Notes: generated by a model not told the origin, from the letters alone. DNA of 64,000 nt from Actinoallomurus purpureus (GCF_024055795.1 NZ_JAMXMY010000005.1:248001-312000); one strand, 5' to 3'. Shown: positions 45,757-53,876, counted from the first letter of the stretch. Made by a program: numbers and translations.

Positions 45757-46565
45757 CCTTCGTTCAATCCCTTCAGGATGCTGAGGAGTTTTTCTCGGGT
45801 TTCGGTGACCGGAAGTGCCAGGGATCGAATGTCGTCCCATCGTCTTAGGAGCTTCCGAACCTCTTGCTCGTCCTGAATGAGTCTTCCACCAAGCGGAGCC
45901 TCTACGAAGCCCACGTCGCCTTCTTCTGTCGTCAGGACGTTGAAGCCTCCATCTAGGCCAGCGTGAGAACCGGCTCGGGCTGGAACGATTTGGAGGGTAA
46001 CCGAGGGTCGCTCCGCGAGCACCAACAGGTGTTCTATCTGCTCGCGCATGGCCTTATGCCCTCCTACGCCCTGGAGGAGAGCCTTCTCATCGATCAAGAT
46101 CCATAGACGGGGCGGTTTGTCTCGATCAAGGACGTGTTGCCGCTGTAGGCGGGCTTCTGCCCTGGCCTCGATGTCCTCTGCGCGGCTGCTTCCGAGTGAT
46201 GCCTTGGCGTATGCCAGGGTCTGTAGCAGGCCAGGTAGCCATAGTGGCTGCCACGTCTTGATGTCTGATGTCTCGGCCTCCAGTGCTGCATACTGCTCCA
46301 GCCAGTCTCGGTGCTGTCGCTGGGCGTGGTGGTGAAGGTTCTCGAACCAGCCAGGCAAGTTGAAGACGTTGTCGGCTTCCTTGGCTTGGTCGATCGTGAT
46401 CCGCCTGCGGCCTCGTTCGAGGTTGCCTAGGTGGCTTTCTCCGACGTGTAGCTTCCTGGCCAGCTCCAACTGGGTCAGGCTGGCCGATTCGCGGTACTTC
46501 CGCAGGTAGTAAGCCAGTAGGTGGCTTAGGGACTCTTTTGGGTCTAGGTCGCTTCCTCTATTCAC
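45753..46565 (-). CDS. XRE helix-turn-helix / DUF5753 regulator (Scr1-type)
   Basis: DNA-binding protein of 270 aa. The HTH_31-type helix-turn-helix reads SLTQLELARKLHVGESHLGNLERGRRRIT near residues 28-58. DUF5753 follows, with WQPLWLPGLLQTLAYAKA, HVLDRDKPPRLWILIDEKALL and SVTLQIVPARAGSHAGLDGGF. It starts with GTG and overlaps the DUF397 gene. The GC content is about 60% or lower, well below the neighbours. It probably regulates itself and the divergent HATPase gene. Confidence 0.88.
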   Translation of the reverse strand: MNRGSDLDPKESLSHLLAYYLRKYRESASLTQLELARKLHVGESHLGNLERGRRRITIDQAKEADNVFNLPGWFENLHHHAQRQHRDWLEQYAALEAETSDIKTWQPLWLPGLLQTLAYAKASLGSSRAEDIEARAEARLQRQHVLDRDKPPRLWILIDEKALLQGVGGHKAMREQIEHLLVLAERPSVTLQIVPARAGSHAGLDGGFNVLTTEEGDVGFVEAPLGGRLIQDEQEVRKLLRRWDDIRSLALPVTETREKLLSILKGLNEG

Positions 46566-46686
46566 GATCTTTGCCTATCACTCGTTGTGACGGACGAGTA
46601 ACCATTCACATCAAAAGAAGGGTTGAACCGCTCCCGAGGGTAACTCTGTCGCGCCACGCTGTCACGTACACGGCAAGGAGACAGTG
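46566..46686. promoter_or_regulatory. Divergent promoter region of XRE and HATPase genes
   Basis: 121 nt, AT-richer than average. GAGTAACC (46597 region) and GGGTAACTC (46640 region) share a GTAAC core and could be regulator sites or -10 elements. AAGGAG (46675-46680) is the ribosome site of the plus-strand gene. Confidence 0.35.
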
Positions 46687-47112
46687 ATGGATCAGAGCAG
46701 ACCGGTTCAGGACGGGACGCCTTGGTGCCTTCAGTACGTTCAGTACCGCTACGAATGGCACCTTCCCCCCGTCAAGGCCGCCGCAGGGACGGCCCGAGAC
46801 TTCGTGGAGTCCCGTCTTAGAATCTGGGGCCGCGCCGATCAGGTCGAAGACGCCGCCGTAATCATCGGGGAGTTGTTCAATAACGCTCTCCTGCACGCCA
46901 AATCCAAGGAATTCGTCGCTGCCATCGACTGGAACGGTGGGCGAATTCGCTTGGAGATGTGGGATGATTGCCCCGACCGTCCTCTAATCATCCCTATCGA
47001 CTTCGAGAAGGAGTCCGGACGCGGAATGCACATCATCGCGTCCCTCTCGGAGATGTGGGGATCCCGTCTAACGGCATCCGGCAAGTGCGTCTGGGCCATT
47101 ATTCCGGGGTAG
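46687..47112 (+). CDS. ATP-binding protein, anti-sigma/HATPase_c_2 type
   Basis: A 141-aa GHKL-fold protein. The N box reads IIGELFNNALLHA and a G-rich lid is SGRGMHIIASLSEMWGSR. Such small histidine-kinase-like proteins often act as anti-sigma factors, or accompany XRE/DUF397 pairs in Streptomyces and relatives. The ATG at 46687 has AAGGAG 6 nt upstream. Its GC content (about 50-58%) is the lowest in the window. Confidence 0.82.
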   Translation: MDQSRPVQDGTPWCLQYVQYRYEWHLPPVKAAAGTARDFVESRLRIWGRADQVEDAAVIIGELFNNALLHAKSKEFVAAIDWNGGRIRLEMWDDCPDRPLIIPIDFEKESGRGMHIIASLSEMWGSRLTASGKCVWAIIPG

Positions 47113-47146
47113 ATGTCCAACCGGATCGCCCTTTCGGCCGAGGCGG

Positions 47147-47965
47147 TCAGGTGGGGCGGCCGAGCAGGTACGCCCCGGGCGGCACGCCGACGATCCGCTT
47201 GAAATGCCGGGTCAGATGCGCCTGGTCGGTGAAGCCGAGGTCGGCGGCGACGTCCGCGGGCCGCGCACCGGAGTCCAGGAGGGTGCGGGCGCGCTGGACG
47301 CGGAGGTTGGTCAGGTAGGCGTGGGGCGGCAGGCCGTACGCGGCGCGGAAGGCGCGGAGCAGGGCGAACCGCCCGGTGCCCACCATGCCGGCCAGGTCGT
47401 CGAGGGTCGGCGGGTCGGGAACCCGCTCGTGGAGGATGTCACGGGCGGCGCGGACCGCCCGCGGCGGCGCGCCCCGGGCAACCAGTCCGGGCGGCCGGGC
47501 GGCGTGGCGGCGCAGGAGCCCGGCCAGCGCCCGGTGCAGCGTGGAGGAGGACGCGAGGGCGTCGCCGTTCTCGGCGCTGCGGTGCACGGCACGGATCAGC
47601 CGGGCGGCCTCCGGGTCGTCCACCACCGTGACGGGGAAGTAGGGCGTGCCGCCCGGGGCGCCCAGCTCGGCGGCGATCTGCGCGACGACGTCCACGGCGG
47701 GGTAGAGCACGCGGTAGCGCCAGCCTTCGGGGACGCCCGCGTGACCGGTGTGGACGACGTCCGGGTTGAGGAGCGCGACCTGACCGGCGCCGGCCCGGAG
47801 GGTCGACCCGGCGTGCTCGAACTCCTCCACGCCGTATTCGATCAGCCCCACCGTGTAGGTCGCGTGCGCGTGCCTGGTGTAGCGGTGGGTGACATAGCGG
47901 GCGCTCAGCAGATCGACGCCCGGCTCCGCCGGGTGCCGCCGATAGTGCGCCACCTCCCGGCTCAT
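47147..47965 (-). CDS. AraC family transcriptional regulator
   Basis: AraC-type regulator of 272 aa with an N-terminal cupin-like effector domain (RHAHATYTVGLIEYGVEEF) and a C-terminal double HTH. The HTH includes FALLRAFRAAYGLPPHAYLTNLRVQRAR and DVAADLGFTDQAHLTRHFKRIVGVPPGAY. The ATG overlaps the TGA of the sigma factor gene by 4 nt, an unusual coupling of two regulators. No ribosome site is seen. Confidence 0.88.
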   Translation of the reverse strand: MSREVAHYRRHPAEPGVDLLSARYVTHRYTRHAHATYTVGLIEYGVEEFEHAGSTLRAGAGQVALLNPDVVHTGHAGVPEGWRYRVLYPAVDVVAQIAAELGAPGGTPYFPVTVVDDPEAARLIRAVHRSAENGDALASSSTLHRALAGLLRRHAARPPGLVARGAPPRAVRAARDILHERVPDPPTLDDLAGMVGTGRFALLRAFRAAYGLPPHAYLTNLRVQRARTLLDSGARPADVAADLGFTDQAHLTRHFKRIVGVPPGAYLLGRPT

Positions 47966-48972
47966 GGCACCGATGCTACCGACCGCTCCATCGAGGACGG
48001 CAGGACGGCGGGCAGGCCGAAGGCCGTGAAGAGGCGCAGGTCGAAGAACATGGCGACGTGCGCGACCCCCGCGGGCGCCGGCGTGAGCACCTGCAGCGCG
48101 AACGCGTGGTGCGCGCCGTCGGCGGCCCGCATGTAGACGGCGAACGCCGGCTGCCCGTTGGCCCGCGTCGGGAGCAGCCGCATCGCGCCGGGGCCGTCGG
48201 CCGGGCACTGCGTGCTGATGAGGCGGCCGATGTCCTCGTTGCCCTGGTACCACCCCGTGTAGGGCGGCATCTCCCAGACGGCGTCGGCGGTGAGCAACCG
48301 CACGATGGCGGCGACGTCGTACTCCTCGAAGGCCCGGACGTAACGGGCGAGCAGCTCGCGATCCTCCGGCGACGTCGGCTCGGTGAGATCCTCCTGTGGC
48401 GCCACCTCGTCGAGCCGGGCACGGGCGCGCTGCAGGACGCTGTTGACCGCGGTGGTCGTCGTGTCGAGCACCTCCGCGACCTCGGCGGCCCGCCACTTCA
48501 GCACGTCGCGCAGGATCAGCACCGCCCGGTGCCGGGGCGGCAGGTGCTGCAACGCGGCGATCAGCGCGAGCCGGATGCTCTCCCGGGAGGTGACGATCGC
48601 GGCCGGATCGGCGTCCTCGGCGCCGGCCATGGCGTCGGGGATCGGCTCCAGCCAGGGCACCTCGGACCGCTCGACCAGCGTGTCGTACGGGTCGGCGCTC
48701 GGGTCGCCGAGACCCGTCGGCAGGGGCCGGCGGCCGCGGCTCTCCAGGGCGGTGAGGCAGGTGCGGGTGGCGATCCGGTGCAGCCACGTCCGCAGCGAGG
48801 ACCGGCCCTCGAACCCGTCGTAGGAGCGCCACGCCCGCAGGTAGGTCTCCTGGACCTGGTCCTCCGCGTCGTGCACCGAGCCGAGCATGCGGTAGCAGTG
48901 CGCCAGCAGCTCGCGCCGGTACGGAGCCGCCTGCCGCAGGAAGTCTTCTTTGACCGCCTTGTCCGTGCTCAT
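47962..48972 (-). CDS. ECF RNA polymerase sigma factor with SnoaL-like C-terminal domain
   Basis: Sigma-70 family factor of 336 aa. Region 2 (YRRELLAHCYRMLGSVHDAEDQVQETYLRAWRSYDGF) and region 4 (ALQHLPPRHRAVLILRDVLKWRAAEVAEVLDTTTTAVNSVLQRARARL) are intact. The C-terminal 120 residues form a SnoaL/NTF2-like domain (VRAFEEYDVAAIVRLLTADAVWEMPPYTGWY), which in this sigma group replaces a separate anti-sigma factor. GAGGG precedes the ATG. It is coupled to the AraC gene. Confidence 0.88.
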   Translation of the reverse strand: MSTDKAVKEDFLRQAAPYRRELLAHCYRMLGSVHDAEDQVQETYLRAWRSYDGFEGRSSLRTWLHRIATRTCLTALESRGRRPLPTGLGDPSADPYDTLVERSEVPWLEPIPDAMAGAEDADPAAIVTSRESIRLALIAALQHLPPRHRAVLILRDVLKWRAAEVAEVLDTTTTAVNSVLQRARARLDEVAPQEDLTEPTSPEDRELLARYVRAFEEYDVAAIVRLLTADAVWEMPPYTGWYQGNEDIGRLISTQCPADGPGAMRLLPTRANGQPAFAVYMRAADGAHHAFALQVLTPAPAGVAHVAMFFDLRLFTAFGLPAVLPSSMERSVASVP

Positions 48973-49167
48973 GGTGATCCCTCATTGCTTCGGCGACCGA
49001 CGGTGGCCGCAGGCCACCACCCCTGTATACGCCCGCCCCCCGACAGAACGGCCGTGACCCGGAACAGGACATCGGCGTACCCGGCGGTGAGGGTCGCCCC
49101 ACGCGGATCTGGTCTCAATGACCGAGACGAGAACTCCGTCCGGTGGCATCCCGCCCGGCGCCACGGT
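48973..49167. promoter_or_regulatory. Divergent region between sigma factor gene and aromatic leader
   Basis: 195 nt with GC-rich sequence and a GTATAC palindrome at about 49023. It contains the divergent promoters but no gene I can support. Confidence 0.3.
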
Positions 49168-49173
49168 TACCCT
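49168..49173 (+). promoter_or_regulatory. -10 element of the aromatic leader
   Basis: TACCCT ends 6 nt before the GTG of the leader peptide, so the transcript should begin at that GTG. The -35 is poorly conserved. Confidence 0.5.
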
Positions 49174-49179
49174 GGGCAC

Positions 49180-49242
49180 GTGGATCGTCGTTATTTCGCG
49201 TTTATGCAGCCGGCTCCGGGTGAGCCGGTCGCCGTGACCTGA
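49180..49242 (+). CDS. Leader peptide with Tyr-Phe-Ala-Phe run (attenuator)
   Basis: A 20-codon frame starting GTG encodes VDRRYFAF and ends in TGA before the hairpin region. The Tyr, Phe and Phe codons lie at 49192-49203. It appears leaderless. A short aromatic-rich peptide followed by a strong terminator hairpin, ahead of a chorismate mutase gene, is the classical layout of transcription attenuation. The ribosome would stall when charged tRNA-Phe or tRNA-Tyr is scarce. Mechanism inferred, not shown. Confidence 0.65.
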   Translation: MDRRYFAFMQPAPGEPVAVT

Positions 49243-49261
49243 GCGACGACCCCCGAGCCGG
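49210..49261 (+). promoter_or_regulatory. Alternative pairing segments of the attenuator
   Basis: CCGGCTC (49210-49216) can pair with GAGCCGG at 49222-49228 or with the same heptamer at 49255-49261. Its GGCTC core also matches GAGCC in the left arm of the terminator (49270-49274). These are mutually exclusive partners, as needed for an attenuator switch. Confidence 0.45.
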
Positions 49262-49263
49262 CC

Positions 49264-49291
49264 AAGGCAGAGCCCCACGGGCTCTGCCTTT
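49264..49291 (+). terminator. Attenuator terminator hairpin
   Basis: Perfect 12-bp stem: AAGGCAGAGCCC (49264-49275), loop CAC, GGGCTCTGCCTT (49279-49290), then T. The stem ends 58 nt before the structural gene start and 22 nt after the leader stop codon. Confidence 0.75.
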
Positions 49292-49348
49292 CGCATTTCC
49301 ACCGTGAGTGGGCGGCTCGGCTCCGGGCCCGCCCGGAGGGAGAGACCG

Positions 49349-50230
49349 ATGAACCTGCACGACGCGGACACCCCCGTCATGATCGCCGGACCCGCCGCCG
49401 GCCCGGACGTCGCCGTGGTCAGCCTGCGCCGCCTGCACGGCCGCGTGGACGCCGCCGCCGAGCTGGCACGGGTGCGCCGGTCGTACCGCGGACCACTGCT
49501 GGTCGAGCCGTTCTCCGCGCGCGACCTGCCGGCCATCGTGACGCACGCCAACGGCGTCGTGGTCGGCGGCGCCTGGATGCAGGACTTCCAGCTGCTGCGG
49601 GCGGTGGCCCGTACGGGACGTCCCGTGGTCGTGCAGCGCGCCCCGGCCGCCACGCTCGAGGAGTGGCTGTCGGCGGCGGAGTACTGCGTCGCCGAGGGCA
49701 ACCGGGACGTCGTCCTGTGCGAGACGGGCACCCGCACGCACCTGCCGCACGCGACCATCGACCTGGCACTGGTGCGGGAGGCCGGGCGCCGCCGGCCCGT
49801 CCTGGTGGACGTCTCGGCCGCCCCTGACCTCGCCGTCGCGGCCCTGTCGGCCGGCGCGCGCGGATTGATCCTCGGCGAGGACGCTGAACCGGACCTGGTG
49901 ACCGCGGTGCGCGCCAAGGCGGCCCTGCTCGGGCCGCTGGTCCGCGACGACGCGCCGGAGACGATCCCCGGCGCGCGGGCGGCCATCGACCGGATCGACG
50001 CGGCGCTGGCGACGCTGCTGGAGCGCCGGGCCGAGCTGGCGGCCACCGTGCAGCGGCTCAAGCCGGTCGGTGGCTTCGCCGGCCGGGACCCCCGGCGCGA
50101 ACGCGAGATCGTCGAGGCCATGGCGCCGCGCGCCCCCCGCCTGGGCACAGACCGGCTCGCGCGCATCATGGCAGCCGTAATCGAGACGGGTTTGGAAGCA
50201 TCGGAGGAGCGTGATTTGTCCCGAGCTTGA
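49349..50230 (+). CDS. Chorismate mutase fused to a degenerate DAHP-synthase-like domain
   Basis: A 293-aa two-domain protein. Residues 8-195 align with type I-beta DAHP synthase: MIAGPAAGP, VVVGGAWMQDFQLLRAV, LSAAEYCVAEGNRDVVLCETGTRT and VLVDVSAA. Catalytic features are lost: A16 for the metal Cys, no KPRTS loop, Q96-R-A for KRG, CETG (C124-G127) for CERG, and no His after D154. Residues 205-285 are an AroQ chorismate mutase with R210, D247, R250 and E251 conserved; the Gln88 equivalent is Ala. So the mutase may be active, making prephenate, while the first domain is probably regulatory. GGAGGG precedes the ATG. It lies behind a Tyr/Phe leader. Confidence 0.75.
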   Translation: MNLHDADTPVMIAGPAAGPDVAVVSLRRLHGRVDAAAELARVRRSYRGPLLVEPFSARDLPAIVTHANGVVVGGAWMQDFQLLRAVARTGRPVVVQRAPAATLEEWLSAAEYCVAEGNRDVVLCETGTRTHLPHATIDLALVREAGRRRPVLVDVSAAPDLAVAALSAGARGLILGEDAEPDLVTAVRAKAALLGPLVRDDAPETIPGARAAIDRIDAALATLLERRAELAATVQRLKPVGGFAGRDPRREREIVEAMAPRAPRLGTDRLARIMAAVIETGLEASEERDLSRA

Positions 50231-50254
50231 GAGGGCCGCCCGACGAATGATCAT

Positions 50255-50290
50255 CGAGGTTCTTCGTATCGTCGGCGACGAAGAACCTCG
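50255..50290. terminator. Bidirectional terminator between convergent genes
   Basis: A perfect 13-bp inverted repeat (CGAGGTTCTTCGT at 50255-50267 with ACGAAGAACCTCG at 50278-50290, loop of 10) sits between the chorismate mutase gene and the converging FAD oxidase gene. Confidence 0.7.
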
Positions 50291-50347
50291 GCCGAAGCTG
50301 ATCGCGATGGAGGGGCCCACCTGCCTGGGCTGAGCGGGTGGCTTCGG

Positions 50348-51754
50348 TCACTCCGGCGGGATGTGGTGGCCCGGACGGAACACGTCATCCGGGTCCCAGG
50401 TCCTCTTGATCCGGCTCAGGCGGGCGTGGTCCTCGGGCGTGTACGCGGTCCGCGTCCGGGCCGGGTCGGTCAGGAAGTTCAGGAAGGTCCCACCGGTCGC
50501 GTACGGCCGCAGCCGACCGGCCAGGCCGTCGACGGACGCGTCGACACGGGACCGCTCGTCCGCGTCGCCGTGCCCGGTCCCGCCCGCGCCGTACGGCGCG
50601 GTCGCGATCACGGAGAACGGCACGTCGCGGTGGCCCACCGGCCCGGCGTCCGGCGCGGGCCGTGCCATCGCCCCGCCCCAGTGCCGGACCTCGACCGCCG
50701 GCCCCGGTGACCCGCCGAACGCCGCGTCCGGCAGTGCCTCCAGCACCGCGCCGGGCAGGTCGCGGAACAGGTCGATGTGCTGGCGGACCGCCATCGGGGG
50801 CGCCGTCGGCCCGGCGATCGTGACGCCCGCCTCCGCGAACGTCATCGCACGGAAGCCGTCGAGCAGCGGCGTGCCCGCCGCCTCCAGCAGCGGCCGGAGC
50901 CGGGGCTCGGCCTCCTCGTACCCGCCCAGGTGGAAGACCCGGACGGCGAGGACCGGCCGGCCGCGCACCGGTTCGGGGACGGCCGGGGCGTCCGGCATCC
51001 GCATCAGCATGACGGCCGTGTTCAGCTCGTCCGGCTCGCCGTCCGCCCAGTCCCGGTAGCGGGCGAGCGTCTCGGCCGCGCGGCCGGCGTCGTACAGCGA
51101 GACGCCCGCGTAGACCCGCCCGACGGCGTGCAGCCGTACCTCCAGCGCGGTCACGGCGCCGAAGTTGCCGCCTCCGCCGCGCAGCGCCCAGAACAGGTCG
51201 GCGTGGTGATCGGCGTCGGCCGTGACGTGCTCGCCCTCGGCGGTCACCAGGTCGGCCCGCAGCAGGCCGTCGGCGGCGTAGCCGTGCCTGCGGGAGAGCC
51301 ATCCGGTGCCGCCGCCCAGGGTGTAGCCGGTCACGCCGACGGACGGGGTGCCGGACAGCGGCGCCAGGCCGTACAACGCGGCGGCGGCGATCACCTCCGA
51401 CCAGCGCGCGCCGGGACCGACCCGGGCGACGCGCCGGTAGGGATCGACCCGCACCTCCGCCATCCGCCGCGTCGTGAGGAGCAGGCCGCCGTCGGCGGGC
51501 ACGAGCGTGCCGTGGCCCGTCGCCTGGACGGCGAACGGCAGGGCGTGCTCGCGCGCGGCGACGACCGCGGCCCGTACGTCGTCGGGACCGGTCGCCTCGG
51601 CGACCGTCAGCGGCCGGTGGTCGATCCGGAGGTTCCAGCCCGAGCGCGCCTCGTCGTACGCAGCGTCGCCGGGCAGGTGCACCGGTCCGGCGAAACTCTC
51701 GCGCAGCGTGCGTGCGATGCCCGCCGGGCCGGTGGTCGTCGTCGTCCGCGCCAT
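50348..51754 (-). CDS. FAD-dependent oxidoreductase (PCMH type, BBE C-terminus)
   Basis: Flavoprotein of 468 aa in the berberine-bridge-like group. An FAD-binding PCMH domain (about 45-220) contains PFAVQATGHGTL with the His position that can bind FAD, and GVTGYTLGGGTGWLSRRHGYAADGLL. The second covalent Cys found in bicovalent members is not seen in that loop. The C-terminal substrate domain ends with the BBE segment LSRIKRTWDPDDVFRPGHHIPP. It is divergent from the sensor kinase gene. Substrate unknown. Confidence 0.85.
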   Translation of the reverse strand: MARTTTTTGPAGIARTLRESFAGPVHLPGDAAYDEARSGWNLRIDHRPLTVAEATGPDDVRAAVVAAREHALPFAVQATGHGTLVPADGGLLLTTRRMAEVRVDPYRRVARVGPGARWSEVIAAAALYGLAPLSGTPSVGVTGYTLGGGTGWLSRRHGYAADGLLRADLVTAEGEHVTADADHHADLFWALRGGGGNFGAVTALEVRLHAVGRVYAGVSLYDAGRAAETLARYRDWADGEPDELNTAVMLMRMPDAPAVPEPVRGRPVLAVRVFHLGGYEEAEPRLRPLLEAAGTPLLDGFRAMTFAEAGVTIAGPTAPPMAVRQHIDLFRDLPGAVLEALPDAAFGGSPGPAVEVRHWGGAMARPAPDAGPVGHRDVPFSVIATAPYGAGGTGHGDADERSRVDASVDGLAGRLRPYATGGTFLNFLTDPARTRTAYTPEDHARLSRIKRTWDPDDVFRPGHHIPPE

Positions 51755-51942
51755 GGTTCCGCTCCCCGTGAGTGTCGGCCGTCATCGATCGATCCGATGC
51801 TCTCCGCCCGACCGCCCCGCCGTCATCGGCCGGAGGGCGGCAGTGGCGCTGCCGCGTTCGGCGCAGCCCGAGCCGGCGTACTCCCGGCGAAGTAGCGCAC
51901 GGCTCCGCTTCCGGGAGGAGCCGGGAGGCGAGCCCGCCGGTT
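51755..51942. promoter_or_regulatory. Divergent region between oxidase and sensor kinase genes
   Basis: 188 nt with GC-rich, low-structure sequence. Other than the kinase -10 at its right end, I see no specific feature. Confidence 0.3.
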
Positions 51943-51948
51943 TACGCT
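51943..51948 (+). promoter_or_regulatory. -10 element of leaderless histidine kinase gene
   Basis: TACGCT lies 6 nt before the ATG at 51955, with no Shine-Dalgarno sequence. Confidence 0.45.
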
Positions 51949-51954
51949 GCCCGG

Positions 51955-53193
51955 ATGGGGATCCACCACCGGTTGCGCCCACCCGTGTCCGACCTGATCA
52001 TTTCGATGGCCGCCGCCGGCGTCGCCCTGATCGGCGCCGCGATCGCGCCGCCCGGGCGTACCCATCTGGACGCCCTCGGCTACCTGCTCCTGCTGGCAGG
52101 GTCGTTCGCGCTGGTGGTGCGCCGCCGCGCCCCGGTCACGGTCCTGCTGGTCACCACGGCGTGCGTCCTCGCCTATCTGGTCCGCGGCTATCCGGGCGTG
52201 GCCGCCGCCGAGCCGGTGATGGTCGCGTTGTTCACCGCGATGCGCGCCGGGCACCGGTTCATCGTCCTGGCGCCCAAGGCCGCCCTCGTGATCGTGGTGA
52301 TCACGGACGTGACGGTTCACCACGGGGAACCGGTCCGCCAGGTGCTGCAGGACCGGTTCCTGCTCGCCGGGTGGCTGGCGGCCAGCGCCATGATGGGCGG
52401 GGCGTTCCGGCAGTGGGACGCCTACGTCCGCGAGGCGCGGCAGCGGGCGGCGGAGGCCGAGCGCACGCGTGAGGAGATGGCCCTGCGCCGCGCCGGTGAG
52501 GAACGCCTGCGGATCGCCCGCGAGCTCCACGACTCGCTCACCCACAGCATCTCCATCGTGAAGGTCCAGGCCGGGGTGGCGGTCCACCTCGCCCGCAAGC
52601 GCGGCGAGGAGGTCCCCGAGGCGCTGCTGGCCATCCAGGAGGCGAGCGGCGAGGCGATGCGGGAGCTGCGCGCCACCCTGGAGGTGCTGCGCGAGGGCGA
52701 GCCCGCCGGCAGCGGCCTCGACCGGCTGCCGGACCTCGTGCGCCGGGCGCGATCCGCCGGCCTGCCGGCCGACGTCACGGTCACCGGCCGGCCCCGCGCG
52801 CTGCCGGCCGCGGTCGACCTCGCGGCGTACCGGATCGTCCAGGAGGCGCTGACCAACGTCGCGCGGCACGCCGGGCCCGCCGCCGCGTCCGTCCACGTCC
52901 GGTACGGCGACGACACCCTCACCGTCCGGGTCGACGACGACGGCCTGGCCCGGCCCGGCGCCTCTCCGGAACCGGGCGTGGGCCTGATCGGCATGCGCGA
53001 GCGCGTCGCCGCGCTGGGCGGGCGGCTGCGCGCCGAACCCCGTCCGGAGGGGGGTTTCACCGTCGACGCCGAGCTTCCCCTGGCCGGCGAGCCCTGGACG
53101 GGCGGCGATCCGCTCCCCGGAGCCGCCGGCGAGGTGACCGTGAACGCCGCCGTCCGCGCCGCCGCCCTGCGCGGTGGGGAGGCGGCGCTGTGA
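51955..53193 (+). CDS. NarL-type sensor histidine kinase
   Basis: Membrane histidine kinase of 412 aa. Four to five hydrophobic segments (about 12-150) form the sensor region without an obvious extracellular domain. HisKA_3 follows, with the phospho-acceptor His in ERLRIARELHDSLTHSISIVKVQ. HATPase_c has IVQEALTNVARHA (N box) and GVGLIGMRERVAALGG. The last 45 residues are a low-complexity tail. It is coupled to the response regulator through a GTGA overlap. The signal is unknown. Confidence 0.9.
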   Translation: MGIHHRLRPPVSDLIISMAAAGVALIGAAIAPPGRTHLDALGYLLLLAGSFALVVRRRAPVTVLLVTTACVLAYLVRGYPGVAAAEPVMVALFTAMRAGHRFIVLAPKAALVIVVITDVTVHHGEPVRQVLQDRFLLAGWLAASAMMGGAFRQWDAYVREARQRAAEAERTREEMALRRAGEERLRIARELHDSLTHSISIVKVQAGVAVHLARKRGEEVPEALLAIQEASGEAMRELRATLEVLREGEPAGSGLDRLPDLVRRARSAGLPADVTVTGRPRALPAAVDLAAYRIVQEALTNVARHAGPAAASVHVRYGDDTLTVRVDDDGLARPGASPEPGVGLIGMRERVAALGGRLRAEPRPEGGFTVDAELPLAGEPWTGGDPLPGAAGEVTVNAAVRAAALRGGEAAL

Positions 53194-53876
53194 TCCGTGT
53201 GCTGCTCGCCGACGACCAGGCGCTGATCCGCGCCGGATTCCGTGCCCTGCTCCAGGCCGAGGACGACATCGAGGTGGTCGGCGAGGCGGCCGACGGGCGG
53301 GAGGCCGTCGCGCTCGCCGCCGCCCACCTGCCCGACGTCGCCCTCGTCGACGTGCAGATGCCCGTCCTCGACGGCATCGCGGCGACCCGGCGGATCACCG
53401 CCGACGAGCGCCTGTCCGGCGTCCACGTGGTCATGCTCACCAACTACGGGCTGGACGAGTACGTCTTCGACGCGCTGCGCGCGGGCGCGAGCGGCTTCCT
53501 CGTCAAGGACACCGAACCCGCCGACCTGCTGCACGGCATCCGCGTCGCCGCGCGCGGTGACGCGCTGCTCGCCCCCGCCATCACCCGCCGGCTGATCAAG
53601 GAGTTCGTCTCGCGGCGCCCCGCCGCCTCTCCGCAGGCGCTCGACGTCCTGACCAACCGGGAACGGGAGGTGACCGCGCTGGTCGCCCGCGGCATGTCCA
53701 ACGACGAGATCGCCGCGCACATGGTGATCAGCCCGACGACGGTCAAGACGCACGTCAGCCGGGCCATGACCAAGCTGCGCACCCGCGACCGGGCCCAGCT
53801 CGTCGTCCTGGCCTACGAGTCGGGCCTCGTCACGGCCGGGAACGCCTCCGCTGAGGCGCGGGACTCAGACCGCTGA
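53190..53876 (+). CDS. NarL/LuxR-type response regulator
   Basis: Response regulator of 228 aa. The receiver domain has VLLADDQALIRAGFRALLQAEDDIEVVGEA with the acidic pair, the phospho-acceptor Asp in VALVDVQMPVLDG, and VKDTEPADLLHGI. The LuxR helix-turn-helix is LTNREREVTALVARGMSNDEIAAHMVISPTTVKTHVSRAMTKL. It starts with GTG, coupled to the kinase. Its 3' end overlaps the converging GlxA-type gene by 12 nt. Confidence 0.92.
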   Translation: MIRVLLADDQALIRAGFRALLQAEDDIEVVGEAADGREAVALAAAHLPDVALVDVQMPVLDGIAATRRITADERLSGVHVVMLTNYGLDEYVFDALRAGASGFLVKDTEPADLLHGIRVAARGDALLAPAITRRLIKEFVSRRPAASPQALDVLTNREREVTALVARGMSNDEIAAHMVISPTTVKTHVSRAMTKLRTRDRAQLVVLAYESGLVTAGNASAEARDSDR

